Below, piece by piece: positions 14,461 through 24,422 of a stretch of DNA of 64,000 nt (position 1 is the first letter of the stretch; every line of letters begins with the position of its first letter). The notes under the pieces are model-generated. The model made no database searches. It saw only the letters and a program-made list of their open reading frames with translations, and was not told the DNA's origin. Source of the stretch: Bacteroidaceae bacterium (GTDB lineage Bacteria > Bacteroidota > Bacteroidia > Bacteroidales > Bacteroidaceae); NCBI GenBank assembly GCA_030843315.1, contig JAUUPT010000016.1, positions 1 to 64,000 on the forward strand. Direction: 5' to 3'. Both the position numbers and the translations under genes were made by a program.

Positions 14461-15594
14461 ATGAAAAGAAACTTTTTAAATATAGCTTATTTATTGATAG
14501 GCGCTGCACTCTTTACTTCGTGTGCGGAAAATAAACAAGCAGTAGAATTCCCCGACTGGGCATGGGCCGATTTCCAGCGCCCGGAGGGTGTTAATCCTAT
14601 AATCTCTCCTGATACTACGACGCTCTTCTATTGCCCGATGAGGCAGGATTCGGTGGCATGGGAAGCAAGCGATACTTTCAATCCGGCGGCAACTATCTAT
14701 GACGGCAAAGTCGTTGTCCTCTATCGGGCGGAAGATAATTCGGCTGTCGGCATCGGTTCGCGTACTTCCCGTTTGGGATATGCTTACTCCGATGACGGTT
14801 TGCATTTTCAGCGGATGTCCGTTCCGGCATTCTATCCGGCTGATGACAGCCAGAAAGAACTCGAGTGGACAGGTGGTTGTGAAGACCCGCGTGTAGCCAT
14901 GACCAAAGACGGCCTTTATGTGATGCTTTATACGCAATGGAACAGAAAACAGGCGCGTCTGGCGGTTGCTACTTCGCGCAACCTGCAAGTGTGGGAGAAG
15001 CATGGACCGGCTTTTGCCAAGGCTTATAACGGCCGCTTCTTCGATGAATTCTCCAAGTCAGCCTCTATCGTTACCAAGTTGGTGGACGGTAAACAGGTGA
15101 TTGCCCAAATTGACGGGAAGTACTGGATGTATTGGGGAGAGAAGTTTGTAAATGTTGCCACTTCTAAGGACTTGGTGAACTGGACACCGATGTTGGATGA
15201 AAAGGGCGAATTCCTGAAAGTAATCACCCCGCGTGAGGGTAAGTTCGATAGCTCGTTGACTGAGTGCGGACCTCCGGCTATCATGACGGATAAGGGCATC
15301 CTGTTGTTTTATAATGGAAAGAATGCCGACGGAGCAACGCGCGATACGTTATACACTGCAAATTCTTACTGTGCCGGCCAGGCTTTGTTCGATGCCAAAG
15401 ATCCTACTAAGTTGATAGACCGTCTGGACAAGCCGTTCTATGTGCCGGAATCAGACTTTGAAAAGAGTGGACAATATCCTGCCGGAACCGTATTTATAGA
15501 AGGACTTGTATTCCACAATCAGCAGTGGTATTTGTATTACGGCTGTGCCGACTCACGCGTAGCAGTGGCTGTATATAATCCATCTAAAAAATAA
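14461..15594 (+). CDS. GH130 beta-mannoside phosphorylase/hydrolase, lipoprotein, 377 aa
   Basis: A five-bladed propeller enzyme of family GH130, which splits beta-mannosides by phosphorolysis or hydrolysis. Family signs are the opening WADFQRPEGVNPIISP, NPAATIYDGKVVVLYRAED, GGCEDPRV and FYNGKNADG. The N terminus is a lipoprotein signal with Cys21 (ALFTSC). It lies 30 bases after the GH92 gene; a GH92-GH130 pair suggests a mannose-containing glycan as the substrate of this small operon. The Bacteroides enzymes BT3780 and BACOVA_03624 of this family are beta-1,2-mannosidases, which is one candidate activity. Confidence 0.85.
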   Translation: MKRNFLNIAYLLIGAALFTSCAENKQAVEFPDWAWADFQRPEGVNPIISPDTTTLFYCPMRQDSVAWEASDTFNPAATIYDGKVVVLYRAEDNSAVGIGSRTSRLGYAYSDDGLHFQRMSVPAFYPADDSQKELEWTGGCEDPRVAMTKDGLYVMLYTQWNRKQARLAVATSRNLQVWEKHGPAFAKAYNGRFFDEFSKSASIVTKLVDGKQVIAQIDGKYWMYWGEKFVNVATSKDLVNWTPMLDEKGEFLKVITPREGKFDSSLTECGPPAIMTDKGILLFYNGKNADGATRDTLYTANSYCAGQALFDAKDPTKLIDRLDKPFYVPESDFEKSGQYPAGTVFIEGLVFHNQQWYLYYGCADSRVAVAVYNPSKK

Positions 15595-15600
15595 ATCTTT

Positions 15601-17139
15601 ATGAGAAAATTAGGCCTTTTTCTGTCTTGTGTTTGTCTGGCGCTGCCGTTAGTAGCCCAGGAACAGTCTTACTTTACAAACCCTGTGATTAGGGGAGACG
15701 TTGCCGACCCTACCATGATTCGGATAGATGATACGTATTATGCCGCAGGAACATCTTCGGAATGGGCTCCTTTCTATCCGGTGTTTACTTCCAAAGATTT
15801 GGTGAACTGGAAGCAGACAGGCCATATCTTTACGAAGCAGCCGGAATGGACTTTGAATTCTTTTTGGGCTCCCGAGTTATTCTATCACAATAATAAAGTT
15901 TACTGTTACTACACTGCCCGCCAGAAGAGTACCGGAATATCATACATCGGAGTCGCTACTTCGGATTCTCCTTTGCACGAGTTCACCGACCACGGACCTG
16001 TAGTGGAATATGGTACGGAGGCTATCGACGCATTTGTTTATGACGACAACGGCCAGTTGTACATCAGTTGGAAAGCCTATGGCTTGGATAAACGTCCGAT
16101 TGAACTGCTGGGATGCAAACTTTCTGCCGACGGGCTGCGTCTGGAAGGCGAACCTTTCTCCTTGCTGGTGGACATCGAAGACCAGGGAATGGAAGGGCAG
16201 TATCACTTTAAGCACGGCGATTATTATTACATTATATACTCGGCTCATGGCTGTTGCGGCCCGGGCAGTGATTATGATGTATATGTGGCACGTTCCAAGA
16301 GCTATCGCGGTCCTTATGAGAAGTATCAGGGAAATCCCATTCTGCATGGAGGAGAAGGCGATTATATGTCATGCGGTCATGGCACGGTCGCGAAAACTCC
16401 TGACGGGCGGATGTTCTATATGTGCCATGCTTATTTGAATGGGGCTGGATTCTATGCCGGACGCCAACCTATTCTACAAGAGATGGAAATGACAGATGAC
16501 CATTGGGTGCGGTTTAAGACAGGAAGCTTGGCTGTTGCCAAACAACCGGTTCCTTTTGCCGGAACAAAACAGAAGCCGTTGCCCGACTTTGAAGACGACT
16601 TTAAAGGGAATAAACTGCGAGTGGAGTGGAGCTGGAATTATCCGTATTCTGACATTGATGCGGTAGTAAAAAAAGGACGATTATCCTTGTCGGGCACTCT
16701 GAAAAAGGGAGGTGAACATGGCACGGCACTGTGCTTGCGTTCCCAGTCTCCCGATTATACTTGCGAAACGAAAGTGCTTAATTCCAATGAAAGTATGAAA
16801 GGACTGACGCTGTATGGCGACGACAAGAACCACGTTGTATGGGGAACTGCCGGAGATAAGCTGCTTTTGAAAGTCATAAAGAATAATGTAGAGTCAGTAC
16901 TTTATGAGACAGCTTATCCGGGTAAGGAAATCTATCTGAAAGCAGAAGTAGAACAAGGCTGTATTTTCCACTTCTCTTGGAGTAAAGATGGAAAGACGTG
17001 GAATCCTGTGAGCAATACTTCTCTGAAAGGCAATGACTTGATTCGTTGGGACAGAGTGCAGCGTCCCGGACTGTTGCATAACGGTGCTAAGGACTCACCT
17101 GCTGAGTTTGCTTATTTCAAAATGGGAATTAGAAAATAG
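15601..17139 (+). CDS. GH43 family glycosidase with C-terminal beta-sandwich, 512 aa
   Basis: Five-bladed propeller of GH43 (arabinofuranosidase/xylosidase clan) with the expected triad D36 (VADPTMI), D143 (AIDAFVYDD) and E198 (GMEGQYHF). A concanavalin-like domain follows from about residue 325 (FEDDFKGNKLRVEWSWNYP), as in GH43 enzymes with an XynB-type C terminus. A signal peptide precedes QEQSYF. Six bases separate it from GH130 and 29 from the esterase, so these form an operon. Target linkage cannot be told from sequence alone. Confidence 0.88.
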   Translation: MRKLGLFLSCVCLALPLVAQEQSYFTNPVIRGDVADPTMIRIDDTYYAAGTSSEWAPFYPVFTSKDLVNWKQTGHIFTKQPEWTLNSFWAPELFYHNNKVYCYYTARQKSTGISYIGVATSDSPLHEFTDHGPVVEYGTEAIDAFVYDDNGQLYISWKAYGLDKRPIELLGCKLSADGLRLEGEPFSLLVDIEDQGMEGQYHFKHGDYYYIIYSAHGCCGPGSDYDVYVARSKSYRGPYEKYQGNPILHGGEGDYMSCGHGTVAKTPDGRMFYMCHAYLNGAGFYAGRQPILQEMEMTDDHWVRFKTGSLAVAKQPVPFAGTKQKPLPDFEDDFKGNKLRVEWSWNYPYSDIDAVVKKGRLSLSGTLKKGGEHGTALCLRSQSPDYTCETKVLNSNESMKGLTLYGDDKNHVVWGTAGDKLLLKVIKNNVESVLYETAYPGKEIYLKAEVEQGCIFHFSWSKDGKTWNPVSNTSLKGNDLIRWDRVQRPGLLHNGAKDSPAEFAYFKMGIRK

Positions 17140-17168
17140 ATTGTAACTTTATAAATTAAAATTAGAAC

Positions 17169-18551
17169 ATGAAAAATTTCTTTATATTAGTTGCAGCCAT
17201 TTGCATGGCTTGCACTACTGCATTTGCCCAAACCGTAAAACCTTTTGAGGAAGGCGACCGGGCTGTCTTTTTAGGAAATAGTATTACGGATGGCGGACAT
17301 TACCACTCGTATGTCTGGCTGTATTATATGACCCGTTTCCCCAATATGAATCTCCGTGTATTCAACGGCGGTATAGGTGGTGATACGGCTTTTGATATGA
17401 ACAAACGCCTGGATGGTGATATTTTCTGCCTGGAACCGACTGTATTGATGGTTACTTTCGGAATGAACGATTCCGGCTATTTTGAATACAACGGCGATAA
17501 ACCCAAAGAGTTTGGCGAACAGAAATATCAGGAAAGCATCAAGAACTACCAGCAGATGGAGAAGCGTTTCAAGGAACTTCCCGACACCCGCATCGTGATG
17601 CTGGGCACTTCTCCTTACGATGAAACAGTTCAATTGAAAGACAATGTTCCTTTCAAGACAAAGAACGAAACAATCAAGAGAATTGTTGAATATCAAAAGC
17701 AGTCTGCTGCGAAAAATAATTGGGAATTTACTGATTTAAACGAACCTATGACTGCCATGAATCAGCAGTTCCAGCAGAAAGACCCTTCATTTACTCTTTG
17801 TGGTCGCGACCGCATCCATCCCGATAATGACGGGCACATGGTGATGGCGTATCTCTTTCTGAAAGCTCAGGGATTTGCAGGCAAGGACGTGGCAAATGTG
17901 GAGATCAATGCCAATAAGAAACAGGCTGTGAAGTTGGAGAATTGTACAATCTCAAACATCAAGAAGATTGGAAAAGAACTGAGTTTCGATTATCTGGCGG
18001 AATCCTTGCCCTATCCTTTGGACACTATTCCCCGTGGATGGGAGCAGAGCAGAAGCCAGGCGGAAGCCATGAAAGTAGTTCCTTTTATGGACGAAATGAA
18101 CCGTGAAATGCTGAAAGTAACCGGACTGAAAGGCAATTATAAGCTGCTTATTGATGGTGAAGAAATCGGTACCTGGAGTGCTGGTGAACTGGCATCAGGC
18201 ATCAATCTGGCTAAAGAGACAAAGACTCCCCAATATCAGCAAGCCTTAGCCGTGATGCACCTCAATGAATATCGTTGGGAGATCGAAAGAACCTTCCGCG
18301 ACTACGCCTGGATGCAATTTGGCTTCTTCCAGCAGAAAGGCCTGCTTTTTGCCAATGACCGGAAAGCGATTGAAGTAATGGACGATAATGTAGAGAAGAA
18401 CGGTTGGGTGAAAGGTCATAGAGACACCTATACCCGGTTGATGTCCGAGGCTGTCCGCGATGCACGCAAGCAGGAAATGGAGGTTCTTATCAATAAGATT
18501 TATGAAGTCAATAAGCCTGTGACTAGAAAGGTGCAGTTGAGGCAGATGTAA
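17169..18551 (+). CDS. SGNH/GDSL hydrolase, probable carbohydrate esterase, 460 aa
   Basis: Secreted serine hydrolase of the SGNH superfamily: FLGNSITDGG with Ser38 (block I), NGGIGGDT (block II), TFGMNDSG (block III) and RDRIHPDNDGH with Asp214 and His217 (block V). The signal peptide ends at TAFAQ. The C-terminal half (about 240-460) is an extra helical domain. In Bacteroides glycan loci such enzymes remove acetyl or other ester groups from xylan or pectin; that substrate is inferred from its neighbours. It is the last gene of the operon and is followed by a terminator. Confidence 0.85.
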   Translation: MKNFFILVAAICMACTTAFAQTVKPFEEGDRAVFLGNSITDGGHYHSYVWLYYMTRFPNMNLRVFNGGIGGDTAFDMNKRLDGDIFCLEPTVLMVTFGMNDSGYFEYNGDKPKEFGEQKYQESIKNYQQMEKRFKELPDTRIVMLGTSPYDETVQLKDNVPFKTKNETIKRIVEYQKQSAAKNNWEFTDLNEPMTAMNQQFQQKDPSFTLCGRDRIHPDNDGHMVMAYLFLKAQGFAGKDVANVEINANKKQAVKLENCTISNIKKIGKELSFDYLAESLPYPLDTIPRGWEQSRSQAEAMKVVPFMDEMNREMLKVTGLKGNYKLLIDGEEIGTWSAGELASGINLAKETKTPQYQQALAVMHLNEYRWEIERTFRDYAWMQFGFFQQKGLLFANDRKAIEVMDDNVEKNGWVKGHRDTYTRLMSEAVRDARKQEMEVLINKIYEVNKPVTRKVQLRQM

Positions 18552-18595
18552 CTGATACAGGTTGGGGACTATAAATAACGTGCCCCTAACATAAT

Positions 18596-18644
18596 AACGC
18601 TGATAACATGAATTAGAATAAAAAGCTATCATGTTATCAGCGTT
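18596..18644 (+). terminator. Rho-independent terminator after the esterase gene
   Basis: AACGCTGATAACATGA (18596-18611) pairs perfectly with TCATGTTATCAGCGTT (18629-18644), and T-rich sequence follows (TTCTCGTTTTTATT). Confidence 0.85.
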
Positions 18645-18686
18645 TTCTCGTTTTTATTATTCATTGAAATCACCTGGATGGGCAAT

Positions 18687-18715
18687 GTAACATGAAAAAA
18701 GAAAAAAGTAACATG
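18687..18715 (+). promoter_or_regulatory. Pair of GTAACATG sites upstream of the GH127/146 promoter
   Basis: GTAACATG occurs at 18687-18694 and 18708-18715, 21 bases apart, i.e. two helical turns on one face of the DNA. The same core forms a palindrome upstream of the GH43 gene at 24,423-24,452. Probable regulator half-sites. Confidence 0.5.
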
Positions 18716-18737
18716 GTGCTATAATATGTTCTATTAA

Positions 18738-18792
18738 TAGAGATGCGTGTTACTTGATTCTTTCCCACTTTGCTTCTTGTAGCCTATTTTTG
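18738..18792 (+). promoter_or_regulatory. Regulated promoter: shared 24-base motif plus -7 box
   Basis: TAGAGATGCGTGT followed by TACTTGATTCT (18738-18761) is matched at 21 of 24 bases by 24477-24500. Exactly 23 bases later comes TATTTTTG (18785-18792), fitting TAnnTTTG. The other copy has the same 23-base gap to its own -7 box. The motif covers the -33 region, where Bacteroides activators such as HTCS proteins bind. Confidence 0.75.
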
Positions 18793-18821
18793 TAGCAGTA
18801 AAATAGCTAAAGAACAATACC

Positions 18822-21191
18822 ATGAAGAATCGAATTATTTTAATCATATTTGCACTGTCCGTGGTTGCCGGAGCAATGGCCCAGGACAAATTATACAAAA
18901 ACACATTTCCTTTGGGTGATATCAAATTGTTGGATGGCCCCTTTAAGCATGCCTGTCTCTTAAATATTGAGGTGCTGCTCAAATATGATACAGATCGTTT
19001 GCTGGCTCCTTATCTGAAAGAATCCGGCTTGTCTCCTAAAGCAGAAAGTTTCCCAAACTGGATAGGGCTGGACGGACATATAGGAGGACATTATCTGACA
19101 GCCTTAGCTATCGCATATGCCGCAACCGGAAATGAAGCGTGTAAAGAAAGAATGGATTACATGATTTCCGAGTTAAAGCGTTGCCAATTATATAACGGTG
19201 ACGGGTATGTGGGTGGTGTACCGGATGGGAAAAAAGTTTGGAATGAAGTAAAGAATGGGAACCTCGATGTTGTATGGAAAGTATGGGTGCCTTGGTATAA
19301 TTTACATAAAACGTATGCCGGATTAAGGGATGCCTGGCTATATGGGGGCAACGAAGAAGCACGAGGAATGTTTCTTGATTTGTGTGACTGGGGACTGACT
19401 GTCATTGCTCCCCTCAGCGATGAACAAATGGAGCAAATGCTTGCCAATGAATTTGGAGGTATGGATGAAGTGTATGCAGATGCTTATCAAATGACGAAAG
19501 ATGGAAAATACCTGGATGCAGCCAAGCGCTTTTCCCATAAATGGCTATTTGACAGTATGGCAGCCCATGTCGATAATCTGGACAATAAACATGCTAATAC
19601 ACAAATCCCCAAAGTAGTAGGTTATGCGCGGATAGCCGAAGCAGGGAAAGATGAAAAATATGCCGATGCAGCCACTTACTTTTGGGATAGGGTTGTGAAT
19701 TATCGCTCTTTGTCTTTGGGAGGGAATAGTCGCCGCGAGCATTTTGCTCCTGCCGATGATTGTATAAGTTATATGGAAGACCGGGAAGGACCGGAGTCAT
19801 GCAACACAAACAACATGCTTAAATTAACAGAAGATTTGTTCCGAATGCAGCCTTCTGCCCGATATGCCGATTTCTATGAGCGGGCTATGTTCAATCATAT
19901 TCTGTCCACCCAGCATCCCGAGCATGGAGGCTATGTTTATTTCACTCCGGTACGTCCGGAACATTATCGCGTCTATTCATCGCCCAACAATGCCATGTGG
20001 TGCTGTGTGGGAACGGGAATGGAGAATCATGGAAAGTACGGGGAATTTATTTATAGCCATGCCCATGACTCTCTGTTCGTCAATTTGTTTGTAGCATCAG
20101 AATTAAAATGGAAAGAGAAAGGCGTGACTTTAGTGCAACAAACCGGTTTTCCCGACGAGGAAAGCAGTAAACTAACTATAAAGACAGACTCTTCGGTTCG
20201 CTTCCAATTATTAGTACGACATCCGAGCTGGGCATCTACGGGCTTTAAAGTGTTGTGCAATGGCAAGAATTATGCCATGTCTTCCGCTTCTTCCTCTTAT
20301 ATTTTTATCGACAGAGAGTGGCAGAATGGAGATACCGTAGAAATTGAAATGCCCATGAAAGTGACTATTGAAGAATTACCTAATGTTCCTGATTATATCT
20401 CTATCCTTCGCGGTCCTATTCTGTTAGGGGCAAAGATGGGGCAGGAAAATTTGGAGGGATTGATTGCTGATGACAGCCGTTGGGGACATATTGCTTCCGG
20501 ACCGTTGGTTTCTGTATTTGATACACCATTGATTATTGGTGAACGAAAAGAGATACAAGCCAGGTTGGGTAACATACAACCGGTTTCAGGGAAATCTTTC
20601 TGTTATACTGTTCCCGGGTTATTCAAAGAAGAGAAATATAAGAATCTGGTACTTGAGCCTTTTTTCAGAATACATGATAGTCGGTATATGATGTATTGGC
20701 TCTCTATGACTGAGAAGGAATATGCTGTCTATCAGGAGGACGTAAAGAAAGAAGAGCACCGCAAACTTCTTTTAGACCAACGCACCATAGATGCTGTAGG
20801 CGTTGGAGAGCAGCAACCGGAAGTAGACCATGCCATGAAGTATGAACAGTCGTCTGCCGGCTACTTTGAAGGAGAGGCATGGCGTGATGCACGCAATGGC
20901 GGCTATTTTGAGTATAGACTGGATACGAAGGGCCGGACGGATTTGTCACTGATGGTGCGTTATTGGGGTAATGAAACGGAGAACCGTACTTTTGACATCT
21001 TGATTGGCGGCGAACTACTGGCAGAAGAAAATACGGTGAATAAATGGAACCGCAAGGAATTTGTGAATGTGGAATACCCTGTTCCATCCGCTATGACGCA
21101 GGGTAAGGAGTCTGTTACCGTTACTTTCCGCAGCAGACCCGGTCATATTGCCGGAGGTATATTCTATATCCGCCTATTAACAAATCTATAA
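18822..21191 (+). CDS. GH127/GH146-type beta-L-arabinofuranosidase, 789 aa
   Basis: Family once called DUF1680. These enzymes release beta-L-arabinofuranose using a zinc-bound cysteine as nucleophile. The zinc site is visible: E325 and C327 (GPESCNTNNML), with C394 and C395 (AMWCCVGTGMENHG), matching the E338/C340/C417/C418 pattern of HypBA1. The signal peptide ends at GAMAQ. The length (789 aa) and the extra C-terminal beta domains fit GH146 enzymes such as BT0349 better than short GH127. It is the first gene of an operon with the GH43-GH43-CBM6 gene (11-base gap) and has its own regulated promoter. It suggests arabinose-decorated substrate. Confidence 0.87.
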   Translation: MKNRIILIIFALSVVAGAMAQDKLYKNTFPLGDIKLLDGPFKHACLLNIEVLLKYDTDRLLAPYLKESGLSPKAESFPNWIGLDGHIGGHYLTALAIAYAATGNEACKERMDYMISELKRCQLYNGDGYVGGVPDGKKVWNEVKNGNLDVVWKVWVPWYNLHKTYAGLRDAWLYGGNEEARGMFLDLCDWGLTVIAPLSDEQMEQMLANEFGGMDEVYADAYQMTKDGKYLDAAKRFSHKWLFDSMAAHVDNLDNKHANTQIPKVVGYARIAEAGKDEKYADAATYFWDRVVNYRSLSLGGNSRREHFAPADDCISYMEDREGPESCNTNNMLKLTEDLFRMQPSARYADFYERAMFNHILSTQHPEHGGYVYFTPVRPEHYRVYSSPNNAMWCCVGTGMENHGKYGEFIYSHAHDSLFVNLFVASELKWKEKGVTLVQQTGFPDEESSKLTIKTDSSVRFQLLVRHPSWASTGFKVLCNGKNYAMSSASSSYIFIDREWQNGDTVEIEMPMKVTIEELPNVPDYISILRGPILLGAKMGQENLEGLIADDSRWGHIASGPLVSVFDTPLIIGERKEIQARLGNIQPVSGKSFCYTVPGLFKEEKYKNLVLEPFFRIHDSRYMMYWLSMTEKEYAVYQEDVKKEEHRKLLLDQRTIDAVGVGEQQPEVDHAMKYEQSSAGYFEGEAWRDARNGGYFEYRLDTKGRTDLSLMVRYWGNETENRTFDILIGGELLAEENTVNKWNRKEFVNVEYPVPSAMTQGKESVTVTFRSRPGHIAGGIFYIRLLTNL

Positions 21192-21202
21192 TACATAAAA
21201 AC

Positions 21203-24127
21203 ATGAAAAAGATTCTTTTTTCGCTTTTGCTCCTATCCTCGATGGGATATGGAACGGCTTATTCGCAACAGCCGGTATCGGCAGATACAACAACAGTATT
21301 CACCAATCCGGTTCTTTGGGCAGATGTTCCCGACCCTGACGTCATCAGGGTAAACGATGACTTTTATCTGATGAGTACGACTATGCATCTGATGCCCGGT
21401 GCTCCCATGATGCACTCAAGGGATTTGGTAAACTGGGAAACCGTCAGCTATGTATTTGATAAACTTACTGATACGCCCAACTATGATTTGAAGGACGGCA
21501 CCGTTTATGGACGCGGCCAATGGGCTACTTCCATCCGCTACCACGATGGCAGATACTATGCTTTGTTTTCTCCTAATGATGTTCCTTATCGTTCTTATAT
21601 CTATTCGACGGAGAACCCGGCAGGAAAATGGGAATTGCTGTCCCGGACGGAGCACTTCCATGATTCATCCCTTTTCTTTGATGACGACGGGAGAGTATAT
21701 GTCTTCTACGGCACCGGTTCGCTCCGAGAGTTGAAGTCCGACCTTTCGGGAGTAAAGGAAGGCGGGGTGGATATGCGCATATTTGAGCCTGAACCCGATG
21801 AAACCGGATTGCTGGAAGGCAGCCGGGCCATTAAATATAAAGGAAAATATTATCTGCTGATGATTTCCTGGCCCAAAGATGGAAAACGGAGGCAAGTGTG
21901 CTACCGGGCAGACAAGATTACCGGACCTTATGAAAAGAAAGTTATTCTGGAGGATGATTTCGATGGCTTTGGCTATGTAGGGCAAGGCTGCATTGTAGAC
22001 GATGCAAAAGGAAACTGGTATGGAGTCGTCTTTCAAGACCGTGGCGGTGTGGGGCGCGTACTTACATTGATGCCTTGCCGATGGGAAGATGGCTGGCCGA
22101 TGTTGGGAGATAAGGACGGACGTGTGCCGAAAGTGATGGAGAAACCCGTACAAGGCTATCCGGCGATTCCATTGGTGGTAAGTGATGATTTTAGCGGTAA
22201 AGAGTTGAAGATAAACTGGCAATGGAACCATAATCCGGTAAATGATGCATGGTCGCTCGCTGAACGTTCCGGCTACTTGCGTCTGAAAACCAGCCGGGTG
22301 GTTGATAATCTGTATGCCGCGCCCAACACGCTGACCCAGCGTATGGAAGGCCCGCAATGCACCGGAACGGTGGCATTGGACCTTTCCCGGATGAAGGATG
22401 GCGACATTTCAGGTTTCTGTGCCTTCAACGGGCATTCCGGTTTGCTGTCGGTCATCGCTGATGGAGATAAGAAGTACCTCGCTATGTCAACCAATGTAGT
22501 GAACTTGCGCGATTCCGATAAAGCTATTACAAAAGTAGAAACCGATGAAAAGGAACGGGTGGAATTGATGCAGGATATCGTTTATCTGCGCATTGATTCT
22601 GATTTCCGCCTCGGCCGGGACATGGCAGCTTTTTATTATAGTCTCGACAACAAGACATGGAATAAGATAGGGACAGACTTCAAGATGATATTCGACTATA
22701 CAAGGCTCTTTATGGGAACTAAGTTTGCTATCTTCAATTATGCCACAAAGGCAGTAGGCGGATATGTAGATGTGGACTTCTTCGAATATAAAACGGACGT
22801 TTGCCATGCGCAAAATCCCATTGTCCAGACCTGGTGCACACCTGACCCGGCTCCAATGGTTTATAAAGATTCGGTTTATGTTTACACCGGACATGATGAG
22901 GACGGTTCGGACTGGTTCCACATGAATGAATGGCGTGTCTATTCCACAGCCGATATGGCGAACTGGACGGACCATGGCTCGCCACTTGCATTAGAAGATT
23001 TCAAGTGGGCTTCTAAAGAAGCATGGGCCTCGCAATGCATTGAGCGCAACGGTAAATTCTATTGGTACATTTGTGCGCAGGAAGAAGAAAGTCAGAATAT
23101 GGCTATCGGCGTTGCTGTCGGTGATACTCCGACGGGACCGTTCCACGATGCGCTTGGCCGACCTTTGGTAAAAGGAGGATGGGGTTATATTGACCCTACC
23201 GTTTGGGTTGATGAGGATGGACAAGCCTATCTTTATTGGGGAAATCCCGGTGTATTCTATGTAAAGCTGAACGAAGACATGATTTCTTATAGCGGCGACG
23301 TGGTAGAGATTGAGCAGAATGAAGCTAACTTCGGAGGTCCTAAAGATTTGCCGGAAGGAAAGACAAAGGACGATTATAAAGATTTGTATGAAGAAGGCCC
23401 CTGGTTTTACAAACGTGGAGGCAAGTATTATCTGCTTTATGCTGCCGGAGGAGTTCCCGAACACATTTCTTATTCTATGAGCGACAGTCCCACCGGCCCG
23501 TGGAAATATATGGGAAATATTATGCCCCTGCAAGACACCGGCGCCTTTACCAATCATTGTGGCGTGATTGATTTTAAAGGGAATTCCTATTTCTTTTATC
23601 ATACGGGTAAGTTGCCGAATGGAGGTGGATTCAACCGCTCCACCGCGGTAGAACAGTTTACGTACAACCCGAATGGGACTTTTCCTATTATCAATATGAC
23701 CCAGGAAGGAGTCTCTCCGGTCGGAACGTTTAATCCGTATCGCCGTGTGGAGGCAGAAACAATGGCCTTTTCCAAAGGCGTGAAATCAGAACCTAACGAC
23801 GAGACCGGTCTCTATATTTCGGAGATCCATAACGACGATTATATAAAAGTATGTGCTGTTGATTTTGGAAAACAATCACCCAAATCCTTCACGGCATCTG
23901 TTGCAAGTGCGCTACGTGGCGGCTTTATTGAAGTTCGTACTGATAGTGTCAACGGCAAATTGCTGACCACACTTTCCGTCTCGCATACCGGCGGATGGGA
24001 ATGTTGGAATACCCTGACTGTTCCTGTTACGGAATCTGTCGCAGGCTTGCACGATCTCTACTTCGTATTCAAAGGAAGAATCGGTTGCAAACTGTTCAAC
24101 CTGGATTGGTGGGCATTCGAAAAATAG
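21203..24127 (+). CDS. Double GH43 enzyme with C-terminal CBM6, 974 aa
   Basis: Two GH43 propellers in one chain. The first has D44 (DVPDPDVI), D154 (HDSSLFFDD) and E205 (LLEGSRAI), followed by a concanavalin-like domain (about 325-530). The second has D548 (CTPDPAPM), D664 (YIDPTVWVDEDG) and E731 (YEEGPWFYKRGG). A CBM6-like module (about 845-974, RRVEAETMA to NLDWWAFEK) ends the protein. Both triads look complete, so it may cut two different linkages, for example in arabinoxylan. The signal peptide ends near AYSQQ. It is cotranscribed with the GH127/146 gene. Confidence 0.87.
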   Translation: MKKILFSLLLLSSMGYGTAYSQQPVSADTTTVFTNPVLWADVPDPDVIRVNDDFYLMSTTMHLMPGAPMMHSRDLVNWETVSYVFDKLTDTPNYDLKDGTVYGRGQWATSIRYHDGRYYALFSPNDVPYRSYIYSTENPAGKWELLSRTEHFHDSSLFFDDDGRVYVFYGTGSLRELKSDLSGVKEGGVDMRIFEPEPDETGLLEGSRAIKYKGKYYLLMISWPKDGKRRQVCYRADKITGPYEKKVILEDDFDGFGYVGQGCIVDDAKGNWYGVVFQDRGGVGRVLTLMPCRWEDGWPMLGDKDGRVPKVMEKPVQGYPAIPLVVSDDFSGKELKINWQWNHNPVNDAWSLAERSGYLRLKTSRVVDNLYAAPNTLTQRMEGPQCTGTVALDLSRMKDGDISGFCAFNGHSGLLSVIADGDKKYLAMSTNVVNLRDSDKAITKVETDEKERVELMQDIVYLRIDSDFRLGRDMAAFYYSLDNKTWNKIGTDFKMIFDYTRLFMGTKFAIFNYATKAVGGYVDVDFFEYKTDVCHAQNPIVQTWCTPDPAPMVYKDSVYVYTGHDEDGSDWFHMNEWRVYSTADMANWTDHGSPLALEDFKWASKEAWASQCIERNGKFYWYICAQEEESQNMAIGVAVGDTPTGPFHDALGRPLVKGGWGYIDPTVWVDEDGQAYLYWGNPGVFYVKLNEDMISYSGDVVEIEQNEANFGGPKDLPEGKTKDDYKDLYEEGPWFYKRGGKYYLLYAAGGVPEHISYSMSDSPTGPWKYMGNIMPLQDTGAFTNHCGVIDFKGNSYFFYHTGKLPNGGGFNRSTAVEQFTYNPNGTFPIINMTQEGVSPVGTFNPYRRVEAETMAFSKGVKSEPNDETGLYISEIHNDDYIKVCAVDFGKQSPKSFTASVASALRGGFIEVRTDSVNGKLLTTLSVSHTGGWECWNTLTVPVTESVAGLHDLYFVFKGRIGCKLFNLDWWAFEK

Positions 24128-24228
24128 ATTACTTTATTACGCTTTGAAGGTTTGAACCGTACTATGCACCGAGCTGAATCATGCAGAGTACGGAGTTTAA
24201 TTATACTGAGTATTGGACTCATCTTATA

Positions 24229-24287
24229 TTAAAAGGCTTTCATTCTATAATTAAAAGGCTTATAATTATAGAATGAAAGCCTTTTAA
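24229..24287. terminator. Perfect 25-bp hairpin after the double GH43 gene
   Basis: Bases 24229-24253 are exactly complementary to 24263-24287, with a 9-base loop. The stem includes AAAAGGCTTTCATTC. It has A/T-rich ends on both sides, so it would terminate transcripts in either direction. It is longer than usual for a terminator. Confidence 0.75.
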
Positions 24288-24422
24288 TTATATCTCAGTC
24301 GTAACCTCATCCTGACTGCTTCTGGCATTGTGCTATACTCTTGTTATTCCAGAGTTTTGTTCCCGTACGAAACCTCAGTATGTGTGTGATAACTATTTGA
24401 TTATTAGATTGTAATTGGCATG

